Notes under the pieces: generated by a model
Database searches by the model: none
Told to the model about the DNA's origin: nothing
The model's input: the letters and a program-made list of their open reading frames with translations, nothing else
In this document: piece after piece, positions 46,096-58,971 of the stretch
Numbering within the stretch: the stretch's first letter is position 1
Layout: each line of letters begins with the position of its first letter
Assembly (NCBI GenBank): GCA_963798445.1
Contig: CAWCTH010000003.1
Span: forward strand, 248,001-312,000
DNA from: DASXAI01 sp963798445
GTDB taxonomy: Bacteria > Actinomycetota > Acidimicrobiia > Acidimicrobiales > Ilumatobacteraceae
DNA length: 64,000 bases
Reading direction: 5' to 3'
Made by a program: the position numbers and the translations under genes

Positions 46096-47064
46096 CTAGC
46101 GACGCACCGACTCGCCGGCGTCAGCGGCCACGTCGGAGGGCGGACCGACGATGAGCGGATCGGGCGTCCCGGCGACGGCGTCGTCCTTTTCGGGGTAGTC
46201 CAGCCGGTTGAGCACGAAGCGGATGGCCTCGAGCCGGCCCCGCTTCTTGTCGTTGCTGCGCACGACGGTCCACGGAGCGGCGCTGGTGTGCGTGTGGCGG
46301 AACATCGCCTCCTTGGCCGCGGAGTAGTCGTCCCATCGGTCCAGTGAGGCCAGGTCCATCGGGCTCAACTTCCACTGGCGAATCGGATCGATGCGCCGGA
46401 TGAGGAACCGTCCAATCTGCTCCCGGCGCGAGACCGAGAACCACAGCTTGACCAGTGTCGTCCCGGACCGGGTCAGCATCGCCTCGAACTCGGGCACCTC
46501 CCGCAGGAACTCCTCGTACTCCCCGTCGCTGCAGAAGCCCATGACCCGCTCGACGCCCGCCCGGTTGTACCAGGATCGGTCGAACAGGACGATCTCGCCG
46601 CTGGTGGGCAGGTGGAGCACGTAGCGCTGGAAGTACCACTGGCCCCGCTCGCGCTCACTCGGCGCCGTCAACGCCACGACCGACGCGCCACGGGGGTTGA
46701 GGTGCTCCATGAACCGCTTGATGGTGCCGCCTTTCCCCGCGGCGTCGCGGCCCTCGAACACGACGACGAGCTTCTGCCCGGTGGCGCGGATCCAGGCCTG
46801 AGCCTTCAGGAGCTCGATCTGCAGCAGCCGCTTGATGACGTCGTACTCGGCTCGGGACATGCGCTCGGCGTAGGGGTAGCCCTCCCGCCACGTCTCGATC
46901 GGCATGCCGTCGGGGCCGATCAGCACGGGATCGTCGATCTCGTCCAACGTGTTGTCGGTGGAGAGCCCGTTGGCGATGAGCTCCTCGGCCGAGAGGTCTT
47001 GGAGCGCGTCGATCACATCGGACAGGTCGACCACGGTGTCGATGTCGGTGATGCGATTGTTCAT
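46096..47064 (-). CDS. ppk2: Polyphosphate kinase 2
   Basis: A 322-residue PPK2 with Walker A GRDAAGKGGTIKRF, the lid/Asp motif FDRSWYNRAGVERVMGFCS and RREQIGRFLIRRIDPIRQWKLSPMDL. It transfers phosphate between polyphosphate and nucleotides; without an assay the AMP/ADP/GDP class is open. The N-terminal ~60 residues are acidic. ATG 47064 (MNNRITD) is preferred over an upstream in-frame start. It appears monocistronic. Not part of the catabolic theme. Confidence 0.94.
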   Translation of the reverse strand: MNNRITDIDTVVDLSDVIDALQDLSAEELIANGLSTDNTLDEIDDPVLIGPDGMPIETWREGYPYAERMSRAEYDVIKRLLQIELLKAQAWIRATGQKLVVVFEGRDAAGKGGTIKRFMEHLNPRGASVVALTAPSERERGQWYFQRYVLHLPTSGEIVLFDRSWYNRAGVERVMGFCSDGEYEEFLREVPEFEAMLTRSGTTLVKLWFSVSRREQIGRFLIRRIDPIRQWKLSPMDLASLDRWDDYSAAKEAMFRHTHTSAAPWTVVRSNDKKRGRLEAIRFVLNRLDYPEKDDAVAGTPDPLIVGPPSDVAADAGESVRR

Positions 47065-47159
47065 GCGGTCACCAGCGTGCTCACGGCCCGCCACCGTACC
47101 GATCGTGCCTTACGGCAGGACAAACCGCGGCGGAACGCCCGGCTGACGGGCCGGAGCCG

Positions 47160-47675
47160 TCAGGCGTTCGCCTCCCGGCGGGGGAGCTTCCAGTTCGGCC
47201 GCACGAAGTGGCAGGTGTAGCCGGCCGGGTAGCGCAGGAGGTAGTCCTGGTGCTCGGGTTCGGCTTCCCAGAACGGACCGACCGGCACGACCTCGGTGAC
47301 CACCTTGCCTGGCCACAACCCCGACGCTTCCACGTCGGCGATCGTGTCCTCGGCGACGCGGCGCTGCTCCTCGTCGGTGTAGAAGATGGCCGAGCGGTAG
47401 CTGGCGCCGATGTCGTTACCCTGGCGGTTCCTGGTCGTCGGGTCGTGGATCTGGAAGAAGAACTCGAGCAGGTCCCGGAAGGACATCTTCTCGGGGTCGA
47501 AGATGATCTCGACCGCCTCGGCGTGGGAGCCGTGATTGCGGTAGGTGGCGTTGGCCACCTCACCGCCGCTGTAGCCCACCCGTGTCGAGATGACGCCCGG
47601 CAGCTTCCGGATCAGATCCTGCACGCCCCAGAAGCAACCGCCGGCGAGGACCGCCCGCTCGGTGACCTGGCTCAT
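47160..47675 (-). CDS. msrA: Peptide methionine-(S)-S-oxide reductase
   Basis: A 171-residue MsrA with the catalytic GGCFWG (Cys14). It also has GVISTRVGYSGGEVANATYRNHGSHAEAVEIIFDPE and the conserved QGNDIGASYRSAIFY. It reduces methionine-S-sulfoxide using thioredoxin. Cys in YTCHFV is the only other candidate resolving Cys seen. Length is typical. It is followed by the BVMO gene at 47773-49656 on the same strand, upstream in transcription by 97 bp, so co-transcription is possible. Confidence 0.95.
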   Translation of the reverse strand: MSQVTERAVLAGGCFWGVQDLIRKLPGVISTRVGYSGGEVANATYRNHGSHAEAVEIIFDPEKMSFRDLLEFFFQIHDPTTRNRQGNDIGASYRSAIFYTDEEQRRVAEDTIADVEASGLWPGKVVTEVVPVGPFWEAEPEHQDYLLRYPAGYTCHFVRPNWKLPRREANA

Positions 47676-47772
47676 GATCGTCTCCTTGTTGTTCGAATCG
47701 ATGCGGTCATGATCGCACCGAATTGGCGCGAATCCTCGCCTCCGCCGCCTCCCGGCGCCTCCCGGCGCCGGG

Positions 47773-49656
<1,884 letters not shown>

Positions 49657-49766
49657 GCAACGCTCCTCTTGTCGTGGCAATGGGCTCGGCTGATGCTCAG
49701 TGCGGTGTGATGTCGTGCACCCGGCGGCGGTGCCCACCAGACGTCGTCGCCCTACCGCTCGTGTCC

Positions 49767-50918
49767 TTATGGGCGGGTCATCTCCACCTCGAGCGGCGCC
49801 GGCGACAGCGCTTGCAGCGCGGGCATGACCTCTCGAGCGAAGAGCCGCATGCTCTTCTGGGCCGCCTCGATGGGCATGCTGCCGTACTTGAACACGAACA
49901 TGATCTCGCTCGTGCCGAACGCCTCCGCCAGCTCGGTGGCGCGGCGGATCGTCTGCTCCGGCGTACCCCACGGATGGGTCTCGAAGAAGCCGCGCAGGAA
50001 GGGCGTCGCATCCGCCTGGAGCGCCTGCGAGGTGGCGGCGTAGGCCTCGTAGCCCTTGATGCCGCCGAGGTGTCCGGCTCGCAGCTCGTAGTGGCGCAGG
50101 GCCGAATCGGCGTACTCCACCATGTACTGCTCGGCACCGCGGCGCGCCTCGTCTTCGGTCTCCGCGACGTAGGTCCACAGGGCGAGCTTCGTGGCGACCG
50201 CCGAGCCGTGACCGGCCTCATGGCGCAGTTCGACGTAACGCCGGATGTTCTGCAGGGCGAGCTCGAGGCTGGTGGTCGGGATGGTCAACGGCCGCACGTC
50301 GTTCTTGGCGATGATGGCGACCGTTTCCTCGGTGCCGCCCGCGCACCACAGGTTCTGGCTGAGGTCCTTCTCCGGCTGCGGCCGCAGGCGCAGACCATGC
50401 ACCTGGTAGTGCTCGCCGTCGAAGTCGCACGTACCCGTCGACAGGAGCTGCTTCAAGATCTGGAGGCCTTCGTCGAACCGCCCACGCGCCTCGTTCTGAT
50501 CGATGTCCAATCCGGCGTACTCGCGCCGGCCGAGCCCGCGGCCGACGCCGCAGATGATGTCGCGACCCTCGCCGAGGAAGGCGTCGAGCATGTTCACGTC
50601 CTCGGCGATGCGCACGGGGTTGTGCCACGGCAACACCGTCACCATCGTGCCCAGGTCGACGTGCTGGGTGATCCCGGCGATGTAGGTCAGGTACTGGAGC
50701 GGGTTCGTCACCATCGTGTAGGGCGTGAAGTGGTGCTCGATCGTCCACACCGAGTCGAAGCCCGTCTCGTCGGCGATACGGGCGATGCTCAGCTCTTCGT
50801 TGAAGATCTCCCGGTCGCGCTTCGATGGACCGGCGGCGACGGCCTCACCGCGCTCCTCGGCTTCGTAGCGGTCCCAGTCGGCGTAGTTCTGATTGAAGAC
50901 CGTCGCTCCGACGCGCAT
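49767..50918 (-). CDS. LLM-class flavin-dependent monooxygenase
   Basis: A 383-residue luciferase-like protein. It has MRVGATVFNQNYADWDRYE, ADETGFDSVWTIEHHFTPY, TMVTVLPWHNPVRIAEDVNML and GVGRGLGRREYAGLDI. The C-half has WGTPEQTIRRATELAEAFGTSEIMFVFKYGSMP. Start ATG 50918 is set by family alignment; upstream in-frame residues are non-conserved. It lies directly upstream of a BVMO gene in the same orientation, so oxidation of a common substrate class is plausible. Reduced FMN or F420 dependence is not decided by the sequence alone. Confidence 0.9.
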   Translation of the reverse strand: MRVGATVFNQNYADWDRYEAEERGEAVAAGPSKRDREIFNEELSIARIADETGFDSVWTIEHHFTPYTMVTNPLQYLTYIAGITQHVDLGTMVTVLPWHNPVRIAEDVNMLDAFLGEGRDIICGVGRGLGRREYAGLDIDQNEARGRFDEGLQILKQLLSTGTCDFDGEHYQVHGLRLRPQPEKDLSQNLWCAGGTEETVAIIAKNDVRPLTIPTTSLELALQNIRRYVELRHEAGHGSAVATKLALWTYVAETEDEARRGAEQYMVEYADSALRHYELRAGHLGGIKGYEAYAATSQALQADATPFLRGFFETHPWGTPEQTIRRATELAEAFGTSEIMFVFKYGSMPIEAAQKSMRLFAREVMPALQALSPAPLEVEMTRP

Positions 50919-51072
50919 CGAGACCCCCTGTTCGCCGTGACCGTCAAATCGACCGCACGGACCAAATCGACGGTAACGGCGGGCCGACCACGGCTGCAAG
51001 GCGTCACTTCGTCGCCGTTGCCCAGCGAGCGGTACATTTGTTCGAGCTGTTCAGGGCATGGGAAGGTGGACG

Positions 51073-52770
51073 ATGGACATTGATCTCATCATCCGCGGCG
51101 GCACGGTCGTCGACGGCTCGGGGGCCGGGGCAAGGCGGGCTGATGTCGCCATCGCCGGCGATCGCATCGCGGCAATCGAGGACCACATCGATGCTCGGGG
51201 CGAGCGGGAGATCGATGCCGAGGGCCGGGTCGTGACGCCCGGCTTCGTCGACGTGCACACGCATCTCGACGCCCAGCTGGGTTGGGATCCGCTGCCGACG
51301 TCGTCGTGCTGGCACGGCATCACGAGCGCCGTGTTGGGGAACTGCGGGGTGACGTTCGCGCCGGTCGCCCCCGGCGGGCGCGAGTTCCTGGCCGAGATGA
51401 TGGAGAGCGTGGAGGACATCCCCCGCCGGGCGATCCTCGAGGGGCTGCCCTGGGACTGGACGACCTACGGGGACTACCTCGGTTGGCTCGACCGCACGCC
51501 CAAGGGCATCAACGTCGGCGGGCTCGTCGGCCATTGCGCGCTGCGCGTGGCCGCCATGGGCGAACGCTCGATGGTCGAGGGTTCCGGCACGCCCGCCGAC
51601 ATCGCCCGCATGTGCGAGATGGCCGAAGAGGCGCTGCGAGCGGGCGCGCTCGGGATCTCCACCAGCCGGACGCTCGGCCATGTCGTTCCGGATGGCCGTC
51701 CCGTGCCGGGCACCTGGGCCGGATCCGACGAGCTGCTGGCCTTCGGCGACGTGCTTCGCCGCACCGGGCGAGGTCTGTTCGAAGGAGCCATGCGCCTCGG
51801 GGAGCGCGACGACGAGGCGCTCACCAAGACCCGCGCCGAAGTGGCCGTGATGGGCGAGATCAGCCGCCAGTCCGGCCGGCCCGTGAGCTACGGACTCGTG
51901 CAGTCCAACCGGCGACCCGACCTCTACACGCGGGTCATCGAGTTCACCAAGGAGGAGAACACACGGGGGGCGATGGTTCGGCCGCAGACGACGGCCCGGG
52001 GCATCGGCATCCTGTTCGGGTTGTTCAACCGGACCCCGTGGGACCGCTCCGCGGCCTTCCGTGAGCTCAACGCGCTGGCCCCCGCCGAACGGCTCGATGC
52101 GATTCGCGACCCGCAGTGGCGCGCCCGTCTGATCGCTGACGGTGCCCAGGCCCGCATGATGCTCGGGCCCGACATGATCTTCGTGCTCCCGGACGGCCCC
52201 GCCCGCTACGACTGCCGCACCGAGGACTCGCTGGCGGCCCACGCCGCACGGCGAGGCGTGAGCCCGGTCGAGGCCTTCCTGGACCTCGCCATCGAGAGCG
52301 ACGGCCTCGTCAACCTCAACATGCCGCTGCTCAACCAGCAGCTGGGAGCGGTCGAGGAGATGCTCGACGACGATCTGGTCACCCTCGGCCTCGCCGACGC
52401 CGGCGCTCACGTCGGCCAGATCATGGACACCAGCCAGCCGACCTTCCTGCTGACCTACTGGGTCCGCGAGCGCCAACGCTGGACGATCGAGGAAGCCGTT
52501 CGCCGGCTCACGTCCGACACCGCCGACCTGTTCGGCTTCACCGACAGGGGCGTGTTGCGTCCCGGCGCCTACGCCGACGTGAACGTGATCGATTTCGACA
52601 ACCTCTCGCTGCCGCAGCCCGAGTTCGTGAACGACCTGCCCAACGGCGCCGGTCGCTACATCCAGGGCTCCAGCGGCTACGACTACACCATCGTGAACGG
52701 CGAGGTCTTCATGGACCACGGCACCCACAGCGGCACGCTGGCCGGACGGGTCGTTCGCTCACAGCCCTGA
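51073..52770 (+). CDS. Amidohydrolase, N-acyl-D-amino-acid deacylase type
   Basis: A 565-residue metal-dependent TIM-barrel hydrolase. It opens IDLIIRGGTVVDGSGAGARRADVAIAGDRI, the composite beta domain. Metal ligands appear in GFVDVHTHLDAQ (HxH), GHCALR, and LADAGAHVG (Asp). It continues FGFTDRGVLRPGAYADVNVIDFDNL, typical of D-aminoacylase and related dipeptidases. ATG 51073 follows GGAAGG. It is divergent from the LLM gene (154 bp) and convergent with the enoyl-CoA hydratase. Actual substrate unknown. Confidence 0.92.
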   Translation: MDIDLIIRGGTVVDGSGAGARRADVAIAGDRIAAIEDHIDARGEREIDAEGRVVTPGFVDVHTHLDAQLGWDPLPTSSCWHGITSAVLGNCGVTFAPVAPGGREFLAEMMESVEDIPRRAILEGLPWDWTTYGDYLGWLDRTPKGINVGGLVGHCALRVAAMGERSMVEGSGTPADIARMCEMAEEALRAGALGISTSRTLGHVVPDGRPVPGTWAGSDELLAFGDVLRRTGRGLFEGAMRLGERDDEALTKTRAEVAVMGEISRQSGRPVSYGLVQSNRRPDLYTRVIEFTKEENTRGAMVRPQTTARGIGILFGLFNRTPWDRSAAFRELNALAPAERLDAIRDPQWRARLIADGAQARMMLGPDMIFVLPDGPARYDCRTEDSLAAHAARRGVSPVEAFLDLAIESDGLVNLNMPLLNQQLGAVEEMLDDDLVTLGLADAGAHVGQIMDTSQPTFLLTYWVRERQRWTIEEAVRRLTSDTADLFGFTDRGVLRPGAYADVNVIDFDNLSLPQPEFVNDLPNGAGRYIQGSSGYDYTIVNGEVFMDHGTHSGTLAGRVVRSQP

Positions 52771-52812
52771 CCATGCGGGCCGACGTCGTCAGCAGACAGT
52801 CCGTCGGTCGCA

Positions 52813-53638
52813 TCAGCGGCCGTTGAAGACGGGCTCCCGTTTGGCGACGAAGGCTTTGGTCGCTTCCCTGTGGTCTTCGGTCTGGCCACAGTGGACGTGA
52901 TGCGTCGCTTCGAGATCGAGGCAGTCGTCCAGCTCGCCGGTCATGGCCCGGTTGAGGTTCTCCTTCATGTACCGGTAGGCGACCGTCGGCCCTGAGGCCA
53001 AGCGCAGCGCGATCTCGCGCGTCTTGTCGGCCAGCTCGTCGGCTTCGCACACCCAGTTGGTGAGCCCGAGTCGCAACGCCTCCTGCGCGCTGCACGCGCT
53101 CCGACAGGAAGTAGAGCTCGCGGGCCTTGGCCGCGCCGACGAGCTGCGTCAGGAAGTAGGTGCCGCCGTAGTCACCCGAGAAACCGACACGAGCAAAGGC
53201 GGTCGTGAGGATCGCCGTGCTGGCCATGATGCGCAGGTCGCAGGCCATCGCCAGCGACAGACCAGCACCGGCGGCCGCCCCGGGCAACGACGCGATCGTG
53301 GGCTTGGGCATTGAGAACAGCTTCCCTGACGTGGCCCGCTGGTTGACCCGTTGGCGATGGATCGCTCCGTCGATCGTGTTGTCGCCCACGGTGCCGTCGC
53401 CGCGCGCGGCCATGGCCTTGACGTCACCTCCGCCGCAGAAGCCTTTGCCGGCGCCGGTGAGGACGATGCACTTGACGGCGGGGTCGAGCTCCGCCTTTGC
53501 GAGCTGCTCCCCCAGCGCCGCGGTCATCTGTCCGGACATGGCGTTGCGCGCCTCGGGCCGGTTCATCGTGAGCGTCAGGACGCCGTCGTCCAACGACGCG
53601 AGCAGGTCGGTGGTGCCGGTGTCGATCTGTCCAGCCAT
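52813..53638 (-). CDS. Enoyl-CoA hydratase/isomerase, frameshifted
   Basis: A crotonase-fold protein of 274 residues once a +1 base is removed. The N-part has DGVLTLTMNRPEARNAMSG, VLTGAGKGFCGGGDVK, PTIASLPGAAAGAGLSLAMACDLRIMA and GFSGDYGGTYFLTQLVG. The frame then changes at 53085-53095, where LYFLSERV switches to SAQEALRLGLTNWVCEADEL in the next frame. One extra base near 53092 accounts for it. The C-part ends REATKAFVAKREPVF. It has the ordinary crotonase features and would be a 3-hydroxyacyl-CoA hydratase or isomerase. Either sequencing error or recent damage. Confidence 0.87.
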
Positions 53639-53719
53639 CTCGTCTCGCTTTCTTGTCCGAATCTTGCCGCCCGCCAGTGTGGCAGTGCGGCTGATGGGTG
53701 GTGCTATCCCGCCGGCCGT

Positions 53720-54592
53720 CTAGGTGAGGGCGGCGGCCAGGGTTCGCCATTGGGCGGTGGGGAACGCGGGCGGATCGTCGGTCAGGACCTGGATGCACAC
53801 GTGGTCGGCGCCGGCGTCGCGGTGCTCCTGGACCCGCGTCGCGATGGCCGCTTCGTCACCCCAGACCACGAGGGCGTCGACAAGCCGGTCGCTGCCGCCG
53901 TCGGCGAGATCGTCGTCGGTGAAGCCCTGGCGCTTCCAGTTGTTCGTGTAGTTCGGGAGCCCGAGGTAGTTCTTCAGGTGCAGGCGTGCCGTCGCCCTGG
54001 CCGAGGTCGGGTCGGGGTCCAGCACGACGCCCTGCTCGCACGCGACCAGCCCGTCGGGCCCGACCCCGACCCGTGCCGCCTGGGTGAGCTCCGGCGTCAC
54101 GAGATAGGGGTGAGTGCCGGCGGTGCGGGTGCGCGCCAGCTCCAGCATCTTCGGACCCAGGGCGGCGATGACCCGATCGGCGACGGCCAACGGTGGCTCG
54201 GCCGCATCGAGGCCCTCGAGGTAGGCCGTCATCACCTCGATCGGCTTCTGGTAGGTGCCCGGCGAGTTCACGTGGTCGATCAACGGGCGGTGGCTGATAC
54301 CGATGCCGCAGAGGAAGCGCGGGCCGTGCTCGGCCGTCAGTGACGAGTGCTGGGCGGCGGCCTCCTCCGCCGGATGCATCCAGACGTTGAGGATCCCGGT
54401 GGCGATCGTCGCCGTCGTCGTCGCGCCGAGCAGGTTGGCGAGCGGACCGAAGAGGTCGCCACCGATGTCCGGGATCCACAGGGCCGAGTACCCGATCTCC
54501 TCCAGCTCGGCGGCCAGCGCGGCGGCCTCGCCCGCATCGCCGAAGCGCAGCGTGCTGCTCCAGATGCCAGTACCGGTCAAGCGCGTCGTCAT
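53720..54592 (-). CDS. LLM-class F420-dependent oxidoreductase (TIGR03620-like)
   Basis: A 290-residue luciferase-like protein. It has TGTGIWSSTLRFGDAGEAAALAAELEEIGYSALWIPDIGG, ATTTATIATGILNVWMHPAEE, GPRFLCGIGISHRPLIDHV and VIAALGPKMLELARTRTAG. The last segment is nearly the same as in 21109-22050, so both belong to the same F420-linked subgroup. The start is MTTRLTGTG at 54592, facing the divergent acyl-CoA dehydrogenase (112 bp). Substrate unknown. Confidence 0.9.
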   Translation of the reverse strand: MTTRLTGTGIWSSTLRFGDAGEAAALAAELEEIGYSALWIPDIGGDLFGPLANLLGATTTATIATGILNVWMHPAEEAAAQHSSLTAEHGPRFLCGIGISHRPLIDHVNSPGTYQKPIEVMTAYLEGLDAAEPPLAVADRVIAALGPKMLELARTRTAGTHPYLVTPELTQAARVGVGPDGLVACEQGVVLDPDPTSARATARLHLKNYLGLPNYTNNWKRQGFTDDDLADGGSDRLVDALVVWGDEAAIATRVQEHRDAGADHVCIQVLTDDPPAFPTAQWRTLAAALT

Positions 54593-54704
54593 GGCCGCCA
54601 GCCTGCCACGACGTAGGTGCCGTGATGGCACGCGCAGTAGGGTCCCAGGAGAGTTGTGCGGTGTGCGAGCAGGTGCGTTCGCCGAAACAACAGCGAACGA
54701 AGGG

Positions 54705-56034
<1,330 letters not shown>

Positions 56035-56142
56035 CCCAAGCCATGCCCGAGCCGCGGCGACAGGGCGGCTCCCGCAGGACTGGGGGTGTGGATCGACGAG
56101 CAGGGCAGCGTCGGGGAGTGACGGTAGGGAAGACTCGGTGGC

Positions 56143-56931
56143 GTGGGTCAGCTCGACGACGACACCGCCGTGCGCGCCGCCGGCGACGGCATCTACACGA
56201 CGCGACTGTCGGCGGCGTGGAACATCGGTGCCACACCCAATGGCGGCTATGCCATGTCGTCGGCGCTGCGGGCCCTGGTGGACGTCACCGGCCGGCCTGA
56301 CCCGGTGTCGGTGACGGTCCACTACCTGCGGCCGGCGGTGCCCGACGCCGAGGGCACGATCACCACGCGCGTTGTGCGGTCCGGCCGTTCGGCGGTCTTC
56401 GTCACGGCGACCTTGGTGCAGGGCGGCATGGAGCGACTCACGGTGGCGGCGGTGCTCGCCGACCTGTCCGCGCCGGTCGACACGATGTCCAACCCTCAGC
56501 TCACGCTGGTCGCACCCGACATCCCACCACCTGAGGAGTGCACCGATCGAGCCGACCTCGACCAGGGCGTCGAGCTGCCCCTCCTCTCGCGAGTCGACGT
56601 GCGGGTCCGGCCCGACGGCGGTGTCGATGCCACCGTCGACGGCTGGGTCCGCTTGCGCGACGGTTCGCCGCCTGCGGCCACCGCCCTGCCGCTGTTCGCC
56701 GATGTCTTCCCGCCGGCGTTGCATGCCATCGTTGGCCGCGTCGGTTGGGTGCCGACCTTGGAGCTGACCGTCCACGTGCGGCGACGACCGCAACCGGGGT
56801 GGGTCCAGGCCCACATCACGTGCGACGACGTCGCCGCAGGGAGGATGATCGAGACCGGCACGCTCTGGGACTCATCGGGTGCGCTCGTCGCCCGCTCCCG
56901 TCAACTCGGCATGCTGCTCACGCGGGAGTGA
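56143..56931 (+). CDS. Acyl-CoA thioesterase (TesB-like double hot-dog)
   Basis: A 262-residue thioesterase-like protein. It has YTTRLSAAWNIGATPNGGYAMSSALRAL, VTVHYLRPAVPDAEGTI, and a second hot-dog with VGWVPTLELTVHVRRRPQPGWVQAH and GRMIETGTLWDSSGALVARSRQLGML. The final Asp/Gln-containing strand is the usual TesB C-terminus. The GTG at 56143 begins the protein, with GGTAGGG upstream. It is 109 bp after the dehydrogenase gene and 8 bp before the next gene. It would release free acid and CoA from acyl-CoAs. Confidence 0.9.
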   Translation: MGQLDDDTAVRAAGDGIYTTRLSAAWNIGATPNGGYAMSSALRALVDVTGRPDPVSVTVHYLRPAVPDAEGTITTRVVRSGRSAVFVTATLVQGGMERLTVAAVLADLSAPVDTMSNPQLTLVAPDIPPPEECTDRADLDQGVELPLLSRVDVRVRPDGGVDATVDGWVRLRDGSPPAATALPLFADVFPPALHAIVGRVGWVPTLELTVHVRRRPQPGWVQAHITCDDVAAGRMIETGTLWDSSGALVARSRQLGMLLTRE

Positions 56932-56938
56932 TCGAGCG

Positions 56939-57841
56939 GTGGACGTGCGCAGATCGGACGTGTCCGCGGCGGCATGGGCGGACGAGCAGATCGCCGCGGC
57001 GCGCGACGACCCGGCGGGGCGGATCGCTCTCCTGGCCCGTTGCTATCGCGGGCCGTTCGGTGAGGCCCCCCGGCATCTCCCGTACCGGCGGGCGGCGATG
57101 TCGTTCATGCGCTGGCAGCTCAAGCGGGGCGTGCTGGCGCCGCCTCACCACGACCGGCCGGGTAGTCCGTGGTGGCGGGCGGTCAACGAGCGCCTCCTGC
57201 GCGACGGGTGCGAGGCGGTGGCGATGGGCGGTGGTCTGACCGGTTCGGCGTCCTCACCCACGATCGACCACTGGACCTCGTTCGTGGACGACCCGACACC
57301 GCGGTCCTGGTACCGCGCCCACAACGCCAGCGTCGTGGCCGCCTACCTCGAGCATCGCGAGCTGGCGGAGGCGGAAAACGCCCCGGAACGGTTCTTCATG
57401 AACGTCGTTCTGTGCCGAGTGCTCTACGCCCATGCGCTCGTCGCCGCACCCCGGCTCTCGCTTGGGTGGCTTCGACCGCTGGCCCCGCTCCTCGGCGACC
57501 CGAGGCTCGGGATGACGGGGATCTTCCTCCAGCTGTCGCGGGTACTGCCCAACGACTACCCGCTCACCGACGACGTCGACACCTACGTGTCCGCGGAGCT
57601 TGGCTTCGGCCGGCTCCTCGACTTCGGCGTGATCGTGCCACGGCTGGAACAGCTCTACGAGTGGTCGGCCCGCGAATTGGGCGCACCGGCACTGCCGAAC
57701 TGCTTGCGCGATGGGGCGCTGACCTACGCGTGGCCGTCCGAGGCGCGGGAGGTCTGGCGACCGAAGACGTCGGTCCTGCTCGACCTGGTACGCCGCGTGC
57801 TCCCGCCCGCGGGTGACGTCAGCGACGGTCGCCGTCTGTGA
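56939..57841 (+). CDS. Conserved-looking hypothetical protein (300 aa)
   Basis: A 300-residue soluble protein I do not recognise functionally. It is coding by composition and by the coherent Trp/Arg-rich segments: FMRWQLKRGVLAPPHHDRPGSPWWRAVNERLLRDGCEA, then EHRELAEAENAPERFFMNVVLCRVLYAHALVAAP, and GMTGIFLQLSRVLPNDYPL. It is mostly alpha-helical with no transmembrane segment or signal peptide. The start is probably GTG at 56939, eight bases after the thioesterase stop, which makes co-transcription likely. It resembles uncharacterised actinobacterial proteins, from memory only. Confidence 0.65.
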   Translation: MDVRRSDVSAAAWADEQIAAARDDPAGRIALLARCYRGPFGEAPRHLPYRRAAMSFMRWQLKRGVLAPPHHDRPGSPWWRAVNERLLRDGCEAVAMGGGLTGSASSPTIDHWTSFVDDPTPRSWYRAHNASVVAAYLEHRELAEAENAPERFFMNVVLCRVLYAHALVAAPRLSLGWLRPLAPLLGDPRLGMTGIFLQLSRVLPNDYPLTDDVDTYVSAELGFGRLLDFGVIVPRLEQLYEWSARELGAPALPNCLRDGALTYAWPSEAREVWRPKTSVLLDLVRRVLPPAGDVSDGRRL

Positions 57842-58000
57842 CCACTCATCGTGTCGTGGCTGCCTCCAGTGAGCTCGTACCTGATGCAACGATTGCCGAT
57901 CTACCGGAGCATGGAGCGGCCGGCGGCGTCCGATCGGCCTAGAGCAGCATCCTCGACGAGCGAATCATGGTGGGAGCGGCGCGCATGCTCAAATGCGCCT

Positions 58001-58207
58001 ATGCCCAAGGATGAGGACCGGCAGGAGTTCGCCTTTGCCAAGGATGAGCTGCGCGAGCTACGCCTCGCCTTGGCGCTGCGAATCGCCGCACTGGGCAAGG
58101 TCAATACCGACAAGATGATGCCCTCCGAGCGCGCCAAGCTGCGCGACCAGGTCAAGACCAGCACCCGGCTCCACGATCAAATCCGCAAGGCGAGCCGAAA
58201 ATCGTAG
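58001..58207 (+). CDS. Small hypothetical charged protein (68 aa)
   Basis: A 68-residue Lys/Arg/Glu-rich, helical reading: MPKDEDRQEFAFAKDELREL, then ALGKVNTDKMMPSERAKLR, ending KTSTRLHDQIRKASRKS. The composition differs from the chance frames around it, and the stop lies 4 bp from the convergent methyltransferase end. No strong ribosome site is visible. The function is unknown; a small regulatory, nucleoid or coiled-coil-like protein is possible. Confidence 0.45.
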   Translation: MPKDEDRQEFAFAKDELRELRLALALRIAALGKVNTDKMMPSERAKLRDQVKTSTRLHDQIRKASRKS

Positions 58208-58210
58208 GCC

Positions 58211-58771
58211 TCAGGTCCGAGCGATCGCGGCCCAGCCGAACGGATTCGTGCGGACATCGACCTCGACGAAACCGGCCGCCGCCAGGCGCTGCGGCAACGA
58301 TGCAGGATCGACCGGGTTGTACGTGTCGCCGTCGTGATGGCCGGCCAGCTCGTCACTGGCAAGGCTGTCGCTGGCGACAAGGGCGGCGCCGGGACGCAGC
58401 ACCCTCGCTACCTCGGCGAAGAGGCGGTCCTGGAGCTCGACGGTGGGCACGTGATGAAGCATCGTGAAGCACGCCGCGCCGGAGAACCGGCCGTCGGGCT
58501 GGTCGAGTGCGGTCGCGTCGCCCTGCAGCACTTCGACGTTCGGGCGACCGGCGTAGCGCTCGGTGAGCATCGCCGCCAGCTCGGCGTCGATCTCGACCGC
58601 CGTCAACCGGGGCACGGACTCGCACAGCACGTCGGTCGTGGCGCCGTACCCAGGGCCGACCTCGAGCACGTCGTCACCAAGGTCGATGGTGTCCATCGCC
58701 CACGGGAGGATGGACTCGCGGATGATCGCCCGCCATTCGTCGCTGCCGCAACGCTGATGTGCCTCGTTCAT
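58211..58771 (-). CDS. Class I SAM-dependent methyltransferase
   Basis: A 186-residue methyltransferase with motif I VLEVGPGYGATTDVL. It continues LTAVEIDAELAAMLTERYAGRPNVEVLQGDATALDQPDGRF and post-motif FTMLHHVPTVELQDRLFAEVARVLRPGAAL. The C-terminus ends PFGWAAIART. The start MNEAHQRCG at 58771 is chosen because the upstream residues are not conserved. Typical of UbiE/Methyltransf_11-type small-molecule methylases; substrate unknown. Stand-alone. Confidence 0.9.
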   Translation of the reverse strand: MNEAHQRCGSDEWRAIIRESILPWAMDTIDLGDDVLEVGPGYGATTDVLCESVPRLTAVEIDAELAAMLTERYAGRPNVEVLQGDATALDQPDGRFSGAACFTMLHHVPTVELQDRLFAEVARVLRPGAALVASDSLASDELAGHHDGDTYNPVDPASLPQRLAAAGFVEVDVRTNPFGWAAIART

Positions 58772-58971
58772 CCGCCGCACCTTAGGTGGGCGGGAGTCCC
58801 GCCAAGTCAGGCCCGCCGCGGCGAGGATGGGAGACGGCTTGAATCCCTTGACGACGAGGTAGATGCCAGCGACAGGTCCCAAATGACCTCCGGGATGGTC
58901 GCGATGAACTGAACGTGGGACCCGGCCTCGATTCGTACGTTGCCACGCGATCGAGCACCTCTCGGCGTTGC

